From assembly GCA_963729695.1 (NCBI GenBank), contig CAVSOT010000006.1, positions 79,549-143,548 on the forward strand: DNA of 64,000 nucleotides. The letters are read 5' to 3'. The notes beneath the pieces are model-generated. The model saw nothing but the letters and a program-made list of their open reading frames with translations, did no database searches and had not been told where the DNA came from. Both the position numbers and the translations under genes were made by a program. This document shows, piece after piece, positions 25,369-34,346 of this stretch (positions are counted from its first letter, which is position 1; each line of letters starts with the position of its first letter). The stretch is from PALSA-693 sp963729695 (GTDB taxonomy: Bacteria; Actinomycetota; Acidimicrobiia; Acidimicrobiales; Palsa-688).

Positions 25369-27516
25369 CTAGAAGGCCAGCACCTCTCGGGCGGCCGTCA
25401 CGATGTCCTCCACCTGGGGCAGGATGGCGTAGGCCAAGCCGGGCTCGTAGGCCACGTGGGTGTCGGCCGCCCCTAGCCGGGCCACGGGGGCGTCGAGATC
25501 CGTGAAGCAGTGCTGGCCCACCCACGCCGCCACCTCGGCCCCGAAGCCGCTCGTCAACACGTCCTCGTGGGCGACGAGCAACCGGCCGGTGCGGGCCACC
25601 TCATTCGCCACCAGCTCCTGGTCCCACGGCACGAGTGACCGCAGATCGATCACCTGGATCGAGCTGCCGTCCTGCTCGGCCAAGGCGGCCGCCGCCTGGC
25701 GCGACTTCTCCACCAGCGCACCCCAGGTGACGATGGTCAGCTCGTCACCCTCGGCCGCGATCCGACCCTTGCCGAACGGAATCTGGAACGACCGCGTCGG
25801 GAACGGGTCTCGGGTGTAGGGCTGGCGCAGGAGGTGCTTGTGTTCGAGGAACAGCACCGGGTCCTCGGCTTGGAGGGCAGTTCGCAGCAAGCCGACCGCG
25901 TCGGCGGCGCGGGACGGCATGACCACGGTCAGGCCCGGGATGTGGGTGAAGATGGACTCGCCGGACTGGGAGTGCCAGATCGCACCTCCGCTCACGTACC
26001 CGCCGATGGGTACCCGCAGCACCATGGGGCAGCTGAACGCCCCGTTCGACCGCCACCGGATCGTGGCCGCCTCGCTCTTGATCTGGTGCATGGCCGGCCA
26101 GATGTAGTCGAAGAACTGCACTTCGGGGACCGGGCGCAGCCCCCGAATACCCTGGCCGACCGCCCGACCGACGATGTTGGCCTCCGCCAGCGGCGTGTTG
26201 TAGCAACGAGCCAGGCCGAAGCGGCGCTGCAACCCGAAGGTGGTGCCGAACACCCCGCCCTTGCCTTCCACGTTGGCGAGGACGTCCTCCCGAGCGTCGG
26301 CCACGTCCTCCCCGAATACGCGGATGCGCTCGTCTTCCCCCATCTGCTCATGCAGGGTTCGCTTGATGGCTTCGCCGAGGGCGACGACCTCCCCGGATCC
26401 GTCGTCGGCGCCCTCCGCGGCCGGGTCCACAAACGGCAACGCGGTCACCTGGTCGGTGATCGTCGCCGGATCGGGGCGGGGGGCGGCGAGGGCCCGGCGG
26501 GCGGCCGCCAGAACCGTTTGGCGGGCCTCTTCCTTGACGGCGGCCACCTCGTCGGCCGTCATCACGCCGCCTTCGAGCAAGGCCTGCTCCATCAGCACCA
26601 GCGGATCGTGGGTGGCCTCCTCCGCCAGCTCATCCGGCGAGCGGTACTTGCTCTGGGTGTCCTGCGAGGAGTGCGAGTACGGCCTGGTCACCGTGGCGTG
26701 GATGAGCGCCGGCCCGACCCCGGCCCGCACCTCGGCCACGATGTCGGCGGCCCGGGCACGCACCTCGAAGTAGTCCCGTCCGTCCACGGTATGCACGTGG
26801 AGGCCACGAAAGCCGCGGACCAGCTCGGATATCGGGGCGGGCGACTGGTCCACCGACGGGACGGAGATGGCGAAGCCGTTGTCGGCGATTACGTAGAGCA
26901 CCGGCAGGTGGAGGGTGCACGCGGTATTGAGGCTCTCCCAGAACTCACCTTCGGAAGTGGCCCCTTCGCCGAGGGAGACGTAAGTCAGCTCATCCCCGTG
27001 GGCCGAGCAGCCCGGTAGATGCGGTCGTCGGGAGATGTAGCGGCTGGCCTCAGCGCAGCCGACTGCCGGCAGGCACTGGCTGCCCGTGGGGCTCGATTGG
27101 GTCACCACGTTGAGCCCGGCGTTCCCCCAATGGCAGGACATCTGCCTGCCTCCGGACGCCGGGTCCGCGGCGGAACCGACCGCCTCCAAGAGGATCTCCT
27201 CCGGGGTGACCCCGAGGGCGAGCATGAGGGCCCGGTCGCGGTAATACGGGAAGAACCAGTCGTAGCCCGGCCGCAGCTCCCGACCCAAGCCGAGCAGCAG
27301 GGCTTCGTGGCCGGCGCCGGAGATCTGGAAAAAGACCCGGCTCTGCTTCTGGAGAGCGATCTCCCGGTCGTCGAGATAACGCGAGACCCACGCCATGGCG
27401 AAGTCGGCTCTCAGCTCGTCGACCGGGACGCCCCGGAACGATGGCTGCGACCGGTCAACCTCCAAGGACGTGATCAGGGAGGAGGGGGTCGAGACTGAAT
27501 GCGTGGAAGCAGCCAT
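25369..27516 (-). CDS. Fused alpha-beta 2-oxoacid dehydrogenase E1 (branched-chain type)
   Basis: Thiamine diphosphate-dependent decarboxylation of branched-chain 2-oxoacids, first step of the BCKDH complex. 715 aa: residues 1-370 are E1 alpha (FFQISGAGHEALLLGLG, FPYYRDRALMLALG, LGEGATSEGEFWESLN with the diphosphate/Mg site, VIADNGFAISVP and the SHSSQDTQSKYRSPDE loop). Residues 390-715 are E1 beta (RVFGEDVADAREDV, NTPLAEANIVGRAVGQGIRG, IWHSQSGESIFTHIPGL, VIDLRSLVPWDQELV). The two subunits are usually separate; here they form one chain, as in some actinobacteria and Bacteroidetes. The E2 and E3 genes are not in the window. Lies 12 bp upstream of mscR on the same strand. Confidence 0.9.
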   Translation of the reverse strand: MAASTHSVSTPSSLITSLEVDRSQPSFRGVPVDELRADFAMAWVSRYLDDREIALQKQSRVFFQISGAGHEALLLGLGRELRPGYDWFFPYYRDRALMLALGVTPEEILLEAVGSAADPASGGRQMSCHWGNAGLNVVTQSSPTGSQCLPAVGCAEASRYISRRPHLPGCSAHGDELTYVSLGEGATSEGEFWESLNTACTLHLPVLYVIADNGFAISVPSVDQSPAPISELVRGFRGLHVHTVDGRDYFEVRARAADIVAEVRAGVGPALIHATVTRPYSHSSQDTQSKYRSPDELAEEATHDPLVLMEQALLEGGVMTADEVAAVKEEARQTVLAAARRALAAPRPDPATITDQVTALPFVDPAAEGADDGSGEVVALGEAIKRTLHEQMGEDERIRVFGEDVADAREDVLANVEGKGGVFGTTFGLQRRFGLARCYNTPLAEANIVGRAVGQGIRGLRPVPEVQFFDYIWPAMHQIKSEAATIRWRSNGAFSCPMVLRVPIGGYVSGGAIWHSQSGESIFTHIPGLTVVMPSRAADAVGLLRTALQAEDPVLFLEHKHLLRQPYTRDPFPTRSFQIPFGKGRIAAEGDELTIVTWGALVEKSRQAAAALAEQDGSSIQVIDLRSLVPWDQELVANEVARTGRLLVAHEDVLTSGFGAEVAAWVGQHCFTDLDAPVARLGAADTHVAYEPGLAYAILPQVEDIVTAAREVLAF

Positions 27517-27575
27517 AGATATATCGATGGTACGACCGCTTCACCCGGATTCGGCGGGATGGCCGCTCAGGGCCG

Positions 27576-28094
27576 TTAGGCCGGCTGGTAGACCATCAGC
27601 ACCAGCGCCACGACGAACAACACGTCGCACACGATCGCCGCCCACATCAACCGGTTTCCCGCCCGGGCAGCGCCCACGAGCTGGCGATCGGGCCGCCCAA
27701 GCGGGTCGCCGGGGATCGCCTGCATCTGGTCGCGAATGCGACGCTCGGCCGGCCGGACGACGGAGAGCAGGAGCACCGCGGCGACGAGCCAGACAGCCGC
27801 AGCAGCCACCACCCAGGCCTCCCCGAAATCGCCTCCCCCCCGGCGCACGGCCAGCGCGGCCGCGCCGAGAAACGGCACGACCAGGACCAGCCATTCGGCC
27901 TGGCCGCGGGACCGGAAGTACCGGCGGGTCTCCTCGCTCGCCTCCTCCCGGTCCTGGTGGCGGGCCGTGGCTCCGTACACGCCGCTGATCGCCACCGCCC
28001 CGAAACCGACGACAGCACAGATCACGTGCAACGTCACCAGCGTGGCGTACGCCGCGTCCGACCTGGCTGCGCCCAGAAGCATCCATGCGATCAT
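27576..28094 (-). CDS. Membrane protein, DUF2269-like
   Basis: About 172 aa with four hydrophobic helices: TLVTLHVICAVVGFGAVAIS, AEWLVLVVPFLGAAALAV, WVVAAAAVWLVAAVLLLSVV and WAAIVCDVLFVVALVLMVY. The TLHVxxAVxGFG opening and four-helix layout match DUF2269, a family of unknown role. ATG 28094 is preferred; the open frame to 28139 would overlap the start region of the divergent lipoprotein gene. Confidence 0.65.
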   Translation of the reverse strand: MIAWMLLGAARSDAAYATLVTLHVICAVVGFGAVAISGVYGATARHQDREEASEETRRYFRSRGQAEWLVLVVPFLGAAALAVRRGGGDFGEAWVVAAAAVWLVAAVLLLSVVRPAERRIRDQMQAIPGDPLGRPDRQLVGAARAGNRLMWAAIVCDVLFVVALVLMVYQPA

Positions 28095-28137
28095 GCCCGA
28101 ACCGGGGAAACCGCAGCATTCGGACAGAATGAGTCGC

Positions 28138-28650
28138 ATGCTGCTCCGGCCCGAGTGCCTGTTGCCGTCGACGAGGGCTCGCGGGGCGGCTGTGGGGCTG
28201 GCGCTGGCACTGGCGTGCGCGCTCGCCGCGGCCGGCTGTAGTCACGGCTCGAACCGCGAAGCCGACGTCTCCACCACGTCGACTCCAACCCCCTCTACTT
28301 CGGTGGCGCCGACGACTGTGCGCACTACTCCGCCCACCACCGGGTGGGCTCCCAGTGCTCCCCAGTCCTCCCCTGACGCGGCTGCCGCCCTCCTGGTGGA
28401 CGCCTGGGCTGGAGCCAACCGTCCGCTCGCCGGCACGGTCGCCTCACCGTCGGCCGTCGAAACCTTGTTCGCCGTGCCGTACCCGGGCCAGGGGTTGGCC
28501 ATCTCCCGCGGCTGCTCGGCGGCGTTCCCGCCGATCGTATGCACGTACGGGCCGCCCGGCGGAGCGTCGAGCGCCGACCCCATCTTCGAGGTGTACCTGG
28601 GTCAGGTCGCCGGGGGCTGGTACGCCACGTCGGTCACGGTCCTCAGCTGA
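28138..28650 (+). CDS. Putative secreted lipoprotein
   Basis: Signal peptide with a hydrophobic core (GAAVGLALALACALA) and a lipobox ending AAGC, so the mature N-terminal Cys would be lipidated. A Thr/Ser/Pro-rich linker follows (residues ~45-85), then a ~90-residue globular part with two cysteines (SRGCSAAF and PIVCTYGPP) that could pair. No family recognised. Start ATG 28138, or ATG 28129 nine bases upstream. Divergent from the DUF2269-like gene. Confidence 0.7.
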   Translation: MLLRPECLLPSTRARGAAVGLALALACALAAAGCSHGSNREADVSTTSTPTPSTSVAPTTVRTTPPTTGWAPSAPQSSPDAAAALLVDAWAGANRPLAGTVASPSAVETLFAVPYPGQGLAISRGCSAAFPPIVCTYGPPGGASSADPIFEVYLGQVAGGWYATSVTVLS

Positions 28651-28754
28651 GCCTCGACTCCTGATCGGCGGCGTCGCACCAATCCTCCCCGAGTGTGATC
28701 TCGTACCGATTCGGGTGGCCTACTGTGAGGCCGTTGCTCCTCAAAGGGAGGGCC

Positions 28755-29486
28755 GTGCTGCACGTCGTTCGAGACCGCAACCGATTTGCGCAGCACCTCT
28801 TCACTCCCCTGCCCGATCGGTACGACCGCTTGGCCGAGCTCTTGTCGTTCGGCCAGAACGGTCGGTGGCGAACCGCGATGGTGGGCCGACTCCTGCCCGA
28901 CAGCCCGGACCGCGTGCTCGACGTGGCGTGCGGTACCGCGGGGGTCGCGTTGCAGGTGGTGTCCCGCACCTCGGCCGGGGTGGTCGGTGTCGACATCACC
29001 CTCGCCATGCTGCAAGAGGGGCGCCGCCGGGTAGAGGTGCGGGAGAATGGTGACCGGATCCAGCTCGTCACCGGCAGTGCCGAGCGGCTACCGTTTCCCG
29101 ACCAGGCCTTCGACGCACTCACGTTCACCTATTTGCTGCGCTACGTCGATGACCCCCAAGCCACGCTGATCGAGCTGGCAAGAGTGGTCAAGCCGGGCGG
29201 GGTGATCGCCAGCCTCGAGTTCCTCGTCCCCTCGAACCCGTTCTGGCACGGGTGTTGGTGGGCCTACACCCGGGCAGTTCTGCCTCTTGCTGGCTTGCTG
29301 ACGGGGGGTCCAGCCTGGTTCGATGTCGGCCGCTTCCTTGGCCCCAACATCTCAACCCATTACCGGCGCTTTCCCGTGTCGTGGACAGTCGACGCCTGGC
29401 GCCGCGCCGGCATCGACGACGTTCAGGTCCGGGAGATGAGCCTCGGCGGAGGTCTGGTGATGAGTGGGAGGCGCAGCCGTGATTGA
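28755..29486 (+). CDS. UbiE/MenG-like methyltransferase
   Basis: SAM-dependent methyltransferase of the ubiquinone/menaquinone type. GTG 28755 follows AAGGGAGG. Motifs: the quinone-family opening FTPLPDRYDRLAELLSFGQN, SAM loop VLDVACGTAGVALQV, acidic site VVGVDITLAMLQEG, AERLPFPDQAFDALTF and LARVVKPGGVIASLEF. 243 aa. Overlaps the following membrane protein gene by 8 bp, so the two are co-translated. A role in a late methylation of menaquinone or another prenylated lipid is likely; the exact substrate is unproven. Confidence 0.8.
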   Translation: MLHVVRDRNRFAQHLFTPLPDRYDRLAELLSFGQNGRWRTAMVGRLLPDSPDRVLDVACGTAGVALQVVSRTSAGVVGVDITLAMLQEGRRRVEVRENGDRIQLVTGSAERLPFPDQAFDALTFTYLLRYVDDPQATLIELARVVKPGGVIASLEFLVPSNPFWHGCWWAYTRAVLPLAGLLTGGPAWFDVGRFLGPNISTHYRRFPVSWTVDAWRRAGIDDVQVREMSLGGGLVMSGRRSRD

Positions 29487-30249
29487 CCAACCGGTTCCCA
29501 GCCCGCCGACGCCCCCGCCGTCGCCTCGGCGTCGGGCCGCCTTCTACACCATCCGCCCGGGCGGCTGGCGGGACTGGTGGAACGTCTTGCACGTGCCCTA
29601 CACGGCATGGCACCTCTCCTACGTCGTCATCGGCGCCTGCCTCGCCGCCCACGTCCAGGCCGGCCGGCTGGTGATCACCCTGCTGGCCTTTTTCCTCGCC
29701 GTTGGCGTGGCTGCACACGCCCTCGACGAACTGCGAGGGCGGCCGCTCGGTACCCACATCCGGTCGTCGGTGTTGGTCGGAGTGAGCGCCATCGCCCTGA
29801 CGGGGGCGGTGGGTTTGGGCATCGCCGGATTGGCTCGGGTCGGTTGGCCGTTGCTTCCGTATCTGGTGATCGGGCCGGTGCTCGTCGTCGGGTACAACCT
29901 GGAGCTGTTTGGAGGCTCGATCCACACCGACGCCGGTTTCGCAGTGGCGTGGGGCGCGTTCCCGGTGCTGACTGCGTACACCGCCCAGACTTCGAGCATT
30001 TCGATCGCGGCGGCCCTCGCCGCGGGCGCAGCCGTTGCCCTCTCCCTCGCCCAACGGAGGCTGAGCACGCCCGCCCGCTTCCTACGGCGCCGGACGGTGC
30101 ACGTGGAAGGACGCATCACCCTCATCGACGGCTCCTCGATTCCTATAGACGGGCAGGCGATGCTGGCCCCCGCGGAGCGGACGCTGCGTGCGATGTCGTG
30201 GGGAATGGTTCTCCTGGCGGCTTCATTGGCGGTCGCTCGCCTCCACTGA
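29479..30249 (+). CDS. Polytopic membrane protein, possibly UbiA-superfamily-like
   Basis: About 256 aa with roughly seven hydrophobic helices. The motif AAHALDELRGRPLGT near residue 80, between helices two and three, sits where UbiA prenyltransferases carry an Asp-rich motif, and YNLELFGGSIHTDAGF is in the position of the second. The match is weak and the aspartates are not the standard NDxxD set. GTG 29479 with GGGAGG upstream overlaps the methyltransferase stop, which supports a joint role in isoprenoid lipid or quinone metabolism. The last 107 bp overlap the convergent glycosyltransferase gene. Confidence 0.6.
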   Translation: MIDQPVPSPPTPPPSPRRRAAFYTIRPGGWRDWWNVLHVPYTAWHLSYVVIGACLAAHVQAGRLVITLLAFFLAVGVAAHALDELRGRPLGTHIRSSVLVGVSAIALTGAVGLGIAGLARVGWPLLPYLVIGPVLVVGYNLELFGGSIHTDAGFAVAWGAFPVLTAYTAQTSSISIAAALAAGAAVALSLAQRRLSTPARFLRRRTVHVEGRITLIDGSSIPIDGQAMLAPAERTLRAMSWGMVLLAASLAVARLH

Positions 30250-31261
30250 TCGTCGCCTCCGTCCCGTCCTGCAGGGGATCCCCTTCCGGCCCGAGTGATC
30301 GATTGGCCCCAAGCCTGGAAAGAAAGGGGGCGAGCAGGGCGAGCGCGTTCACCGCCAGCAAGACCACCAGGGCGACGGCCACCGAAGTCACGCCCGCAAC
30401 CGCGAGGGCGGCCACCGCACCCACCGTCGCCAGAACCGGTATCCCTCGACGCCTGGTAACGACATGACGCGAAGCCCGGAACGAGTCGGGCCGGACAACT
30501 CCCTGGCCCGCGGCGAAGCTCCGCATCAACCTGGCCACTCCTCTCAAGTCTTCACAAGCCGTGCTCACCACATCGACCCGCGAGTCGGGGTCGTCCACCC
30601 AGTCGACCGGCACCTCGTGGATGCGAAGGCCGTTCCGTTCCGCCAGGGTCAGCAGCTCCGTGTCAAAAAACCACCCGTTGTCCTTGATCATCGGCAGTAG
30701 GGCTCGGGCCACCTCGGCTCGCACCGCTTTAAACCCGCACTGGGCGTCGCTGAACCTACTGCCCAGGGTTGCTCTGAGGATCAGGTTGTAGCTCCGCGAA
30801 ATGACCTCGCGCTTGCGGCCCCGGACCACTCGGGCCCCCGTCGCCAGTCGGGAGCCGATGGCGACATCGGAATGGCCCGACAGCAGGGGGGCCACCAAGG
30901 GAAGCAGGCCATCGAGGTCCGTCGAGAGATCGACGTCGGTGTACGCGAAGAGGCGCGCCGTGCTGGTCGACCATGCGGCCCGCAGCGCCCTCCCGCGGCC
31001 CTTGGCGTCCAGATGGATGGCCCTGACGCCGTAGAGTTCGCCCGACAAACGGCAGGCGATGCCCCAGGTCTGGTCTCGGCTGGCGTTGTCGGCGATCGTG
31101 ATGGTCCAGGTCGGAGGGAAAGCGACGGTCAGATAGTCGTGCAGCCGACGAACCGAAGCCTCGAGAATGGCTTCTTCGTCGTAGACCGGGATCACGATAT
31201 CGACATCCACTACTCCGCTCCGCGTGCTGCCCGGGGCGGTGAGAGGGGCGAGAGCGGTCAT
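30143..31261 (-). CDS. Family 2 glycosyltransferase (polyprenyl-phosphate sugar transferase type)
   Basis: 372 aa from ATG 31261. GT-A fold signatures: VDIVIPVYDEEAILEASVRR at the nucleotide site, TITIADNASRDQTWGIA, FAYTDVDLSTDLDGLLPLV (metal-binding DxD region), VIGSRL-like AIGSRLATGA and FSDAQCGFKAVRAEVA. These resemble dolichol/undecaprenyl-phosphate mannosyl- or glucosyltransferases. The C-terminus has two hydrophobic stretches (about 290-335) and a Pro-rich tail that reads antisense through the end of the neighbouring gene; the tail may be unreliable. Likely works at the membrane on a lipid-linked sugar. Confidence 0.85.
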   Translation of the reverse strand: MTALAPLTAPGSTRSGVVDVDIVIPVYDEEAILEASVRRLHDYLTVAFPPTWTITIADNASRDQTWGIACRLSGELYGVRAIHLDAKGRGRALRAAWSTSTARLFAYTDVDLSTDLDGLLPLVAPLLSGHSDVAIGSRLATGARVVRGRKREVISRSYNLILRATLGSRFSDAQCGFKAVRAEVARALLPMIKDNGWFFDTELLTLAERNGLRIHEVPVDWVDDPDSRVDVVSTACEDLRGVARLMRSFAAGQGVVRPDSFRASRHVVTRRRGIPVLATVGAVAALAVAGVTSVAVALVVLLAVNALALLAPFLSRLGANRSLGPEGDPLQDGTEATISGGERPPMKPPGEPFPTTSHAASAPRGPASPARL

Positions 31262-31359
31262 GAGCCAAGCATCGGACCCGCGTCTCTGACGGGGCTCGAC
31301 GCCCGCTGTGAGCCGGAGCAGAATCCCGCAAAACCGGTCGGTACCGCCCTCGGCAGACC

Positions 31360-31401
31360 GATCGACCGTGGCCGATCGACCGTGGCCTATCAACCGTGAT
31401 C
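31360..31401. repeat. 14-bp tandem repeat, three copies
   Basis: GATCGACCGTGGCC twice, then a diverged third copy, between the DinB-type gene stop and the glycosyltransferase gene start. No function evident. Confidence 0.7.
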
Positions 31402-31906
31402 AGACCCCGAGCAGCCCCCTCACGTACGCCGCCTGCCCGGCGTGTTGCAGACCGTCGTCAGCGATGCTCACCAGCCGCACGCCCAAGGTCACCGGTGGAT
31501 CCCATCTCCGATCGACGACGCGATCGAGATCCTCGGCCGTCACGGAGCTGAGCCAACCCTCTACCCGCTGATCGACCGCGTCGAGGTACTCGAGCAGCAC
31601 TCCTGGTCCGTCTGGCCGAACGGCAGCAACGTCGGCCGGCACATGACCGTAGCCCGTGTTCTGCGGGTCCGGGGCCAACCCAAAATGGCGAGCCCAGTCA
31701 CCGGTCACCCAGAGCTGCTCCGCTTCCAGAATCTCGGCGAAATGGTGGTCCTCCACCCGGGCCACGTGCCACACCAGCCAAGCAATGGTGTTGGCGTCGG
31801 GGGACGGGGCTTCGGTCAAGAGGGCGACGTCCACCCCCTCGACCGCGTGGCGAGCCAGCGGGGGTATGCGGCCGTACAGTTCGAGCAGGAGGGCAGGGAC
31901 GTCCAT
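31400..31906 (-). CDS. DinB-family / mycothiol transferase-like protein
   Basis: 168 aa four-helix protein. Metal ligands fit the DinB pattern: NTIAWLVWHVARVEDHH (two or three His in the second helix) and DDGLQHAGQAAYVRGLLG with the last His. Actinobacterial members use zinc and bind the thiol cofactor mycothiol. The WHVARVEDHH segment followed by QLWVT is typical of the DUF664/mycothiol transferase group. Start ATG 31906, preceded by GGGAGGATGAGGG. Substrate unknown. Confidence 0.78.
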   Translation of the reverse strand: MDVPALLLELYGRIPPLARHAVEGVDVALLTEAPSPDANTIAWLVWHVARVEDHHFAEILEAEQLWVTGDWARHFGLAPDPQNTGYGHVPADVAAVRPDGPGVLLEYLDAVDQRVEGWLSSVTAEDLDRVVDRRWDPPVTLGVRLVSIADDGLQHAGQAAYVRGLLGV

Positions 31907-32019
31907 GCCCTCATCCTCCCGCAGTTGCCGCCCGGTGCCAATACCCGGCCGTCCACTACCTGGTCGCCCGATACCCGGTCATGCGGGCGCCAGGGGCCCC
32001 GTCGGATACCTTCACCGGG

Positions 32020-33150
32020 ATGCCAGATGTCGAAATGCGGAGGGTGAGGCACCTCTGGGGTCGGCGCCTCTTCGTCGATGTTCCCTTCCGGATCCATGGC
32101 GGAAATCCGGAGTGGATCCCGCCCCTGCGCCTGAACGTCCTGGACCGCATTTCGCCCAGACATCCAGCCATGTCCCACCAGGAGGTGGCCTTGTGGGTCG
32201 CGTACCGGCGGGGCCGTCCGGTAGGCCGCATCGCCGCCTGCGTCGATTCGCTCTTCAACGAATACCAGGACGTGCGCTGGGGATGGGTGGGATTCTTCGA
32301 TTGCTTCGACGACCCCGTCGTGGCCGGGACCATGTTCGACACCGCGTGTCGGTGGGCCGCCGACCACGGAGCCGATACCTGTGTGGGACCGGCCAACTTC
32401 ACCACCAACGACGAGCTCGGTCTGCTGGTCGACGGCTTCGACATTCCGCCGACCCTCCTCACCCTGGAGAACCCCCGCTATTACGAGGGTCTGTGGGTCG
32501 ACCACGGCTGGGCTCCGGCCATGGACCTGTGGGGGTGGCACCTCGAGAAGGTCGCCACGGCGCTCTCTGATCGCCAGCGGAGGACGCTCGATCGCATCCA
32601 GCAGCGGTCAGGGGTGACGGCCCGGACCATCCGCATGGACGAGTACGACGCCGAGGTCGGCCGCTTCTTCGAGGTCTACAACGCCGCGTGGAGCAAGAAC
32701 TGGGGCTTCGCGCCGATGCCAGAGGCCGAAATCCGCCACCTGGCCAAGCAGCTGAAGCAAATCATCAACCCCAACTGGGCTCTGGGCCTGGAAACCCACG
32801 ACGGGGTCACGGTAGCGGTCTGCCTGGCCCTGCCGGATGTCAATCAGCTCATGCGGCGGGTCCGTTCCGGGCGGTTGCTGCCTTTTGGTTGGTTTCCCCT
32901 GCTTACCGGCACGAAGAAGTTGCACCACGCACGCGTCTGGGCCCTCGGGGTCCGTCCCGACTATCAACATCTGGCCCTGGGTCCGCTCCTCTACCGCGAG
33001 ATCGTCGACCGGCTGGGCTCCGATGACATTCGCACGGCCGAAGCCTCGTGGACGCTCGCCACCAACCTCCGCATCAACAACCAGATTCAGGCGCTCGGCG
33101 GGCACCGCTCGAAGGTGTGGCGCCTCTATCAGCGCCCGGCCGCCCGGTAG
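32020..33150 (+). CDS. GNAT-fold N-acyltransferase, possible ceramide-synthase-like
   Basis: 376 aa from ATG 32020. The central part reads as two GNAT halves: VALWVAYRRGRPVGRIAACV with GVGFFDCF-like GWVGFFDCFDDPVVAG, then HARVWALGVRPDYQHLALG with a pyrophosphate-binding-like LGPLLYREIVDRL. N-terminal WIPPLRLNVLDRISP and LENPRYYEGLWVDHG are typical of a long GNAT subfamily that includes YghO-like proteins. I recall that the bacterial ceramide synthase described in Caulobacter is also GNAT-like. The neighbour converging on it is serine-palmitoyltransferase-like, so N-acylation of a sphingoid base is a reasonable hypothesis, not a demonstrated function. Confidence 0.75.
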   Translation: MPDVEMRRVRHLWGRRLFVDVPFRIHGGNPEWIPPLRLNVLDRISPRHPAMSHQEVALWVAYRRGRPVGRIAACVDSLFNEYQDVRWGWVGFFDCFDDPVVAGTMFDTACRWAADHGADTCVGPANFTTNDELGLLVDGFDIPPTLLTLENPRYYEGLWVDHGWAPAMDLWGWHLEKVATALSDRQRRTLDRIQQRSGVTARTIRMDEYDAEVGRFFEVYNAAWSKNWGFAPMPEAEIRHLAKQLKQIINPNWALGLETHDGVTVAVCLALPDVNQLMRRVRSGRLLPFGWFPLLTGTKKLHHARVWALGVRPDYQHLALGPLLYREIVDRLGSDDIRTAEASWTLATNLRINNQIQALGGHRSKVWRLYQRPAAR

Positions 33151-34346
33151 GCAGCTGCGAATCCCGCCAAGGCCCGGTCGATGTCGGCTTCGGTATGGGT
33201 AGCCATGACGGACGTACGCAGCATGGCACGCGGCACCGCCGGCGGGATGGCGCAGTTCGTGTAGACGCCGTGGTCCAGCAGGGCCTTCCACAACAAGCCG
33301 GCAGTCCAGTCGTCGCCGATGTGGATGGCCACAATGGCACTCCGGGTCGGTTCGCCGACGCGATAGCCGAGTTGGTTGAGGCCTTGCCGCAGCTGCTCGG
33401 ATCGCGCCGCGACCGCCTCCCTCCGCCAGTCCTCGGTCTGGGCGATACGGGCGGCGGCCAGGGCCGCCGCCAGTGCAGCCGGCACTCCTGAAGCCGTGAA
33501 CATCAATGGGCGGCTGCTGACCTTGAGGTAGTCGATGACGTCGCGCGGGCCGGCAACGAAGCCGCCGCAGCTGGCCAGCGACTTCGAGAAGGTACCCATG
33601 ATCAGGTCGGGGCGAACGCCCGTAGCGGCGGCGGTGCCGGCTCCCCGCGGCCCGACCACACCGAGGGCGTGGGCCTCGTCGACGAGCAGCCGGGTCCCGT
33701 AACGCTCGCAGAGCGCCGAGATCTCTCCGAGCGGGGCCCAGTCCCCCTCCATGGAGTAGATGCCGTCCACCGCGACCAGAGCCCCTCCCGTCCCGGCCTG
33801 CTCCCGCCAGGATCGCAACGTCCGCCCCAGGCTGTTGATCCGGTTGTGGCGGAAGGCCCGCAGCGTCCCCTCCGAAAGGCGGGTCCCGTCCAGCAGGCTG
33901 GCGTGGGCGGCGGAGTCCACGATCACCGCATCGGAAGGGCCGACCAGCGACGCCAGGAGGCCCAGGTTAGCCGTGTACCCGGTCGTGAAGACTTGGGCCG
34001 CCTCGAGGCCCACCCAATCGGCCAGCAGGGCTTCGAGTTCGTTGTGGATGGCGACCGTGCCGTTGAGGAGCCGGCTGCCGGTGATCCCGGTACCGTAGCG
34101 AGCCACCGCGTCGATCGCCGCGTCCCGGACCCGCGGATCTGTTGTCAGACCCAGATAATTGTTCGAGCCGAGCATGACGACCGACCGACCCTCGAAGCGC
34201 ATGTTGGGACCGACCTCTCCATCCAGCTGCCGGTAGAACGGCAGGAGGTCGAGTGATGCCGCGGCCCGATACTCGGCGACCCGGGGATCATCGACTTTGC
34301 TGAAGATGTCGCCGTCGGGCTTCGGGGTCCGGTCCGGTTGGCTCAC
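33129..34346 (-). CDS. Alpha-oxoamine synthase, serine palmitoyltransferase-like (PLP-dependent)
   Basis: Condenses an amino acid with an acyl thioester. GTG 34346 gives 405 aa. Signatures: SVVMLGSNNYLGLTTDPRV, GTGITGSRLLNGTVAIHNEL, VDSAAHASLLDGTRLSEG, VDGIYSMEGDWAPLGEI, LLVDEAHALGVVGPRGAG and the PLP Lys in IMGTFSKSLASCGGFVAG. The GTFSKSxxSxGGF and SRPLMFTAS text resembles serine palmitoyltransferases; BioF, Kbl and HemA usually have GTLGKA or GTLSKA there. BioF is still possible, but bioB at 46.5 kb is not linked to it. It overlaps a 64-aa gene by 4 bp (GTGA) and the tail of the GNAT gene by 22 bp. Confidence 0.85.
   Translation of the reverse strand: MSQPDRTPKPDGDIFSKVDDPRVAEYRAAASLDLLPFYRQLDGEVGPNMRFEGRSVVMLGSNNYLGLTTDPRVRDAAIDAVARYGTGITGSRLLNGTVAIHNELEALLADWVGLEAAQVFTTGYTANLGLLASLVGPSDAVIVDSAAHASLLDGTRLSEGTLRAFRHNRINSLGRTLRSWREQAGTGGALVAVDGIYSMEGDWAPLGEISALCERYGTRLLVDEAHALGVVGPRGAGTAAATGVRPDLIMGTFSKSLASCGGFVAGPRDVIDYLKVSSRPLMFTASGVPAALAAALAAARIAQTEDWRREAVAARSEQLRQGLNQLGYRVGEPTRSAIVAIHIGDDWTAGLLWKALLDHGVYTNCAIPPAVPRAMLRTSVMATHTEADIDRALAGFAAAYRAAGR

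Noticed and set aside
27513..27530. Near-palindrome CCATAGATATATCGATGG at the E1 start codon
   Set aside because: Two mismatches and overlap with the start codon; could be chance.
33129..34346. Calling the PLP enzyme BioF because bioB is in the window
   Set aside because: bioB is 12 kb away and unlinked; the lysine loop GTFSKS and SRPLMFTAS fit serine palmitoyltransferase-like enzymes better.
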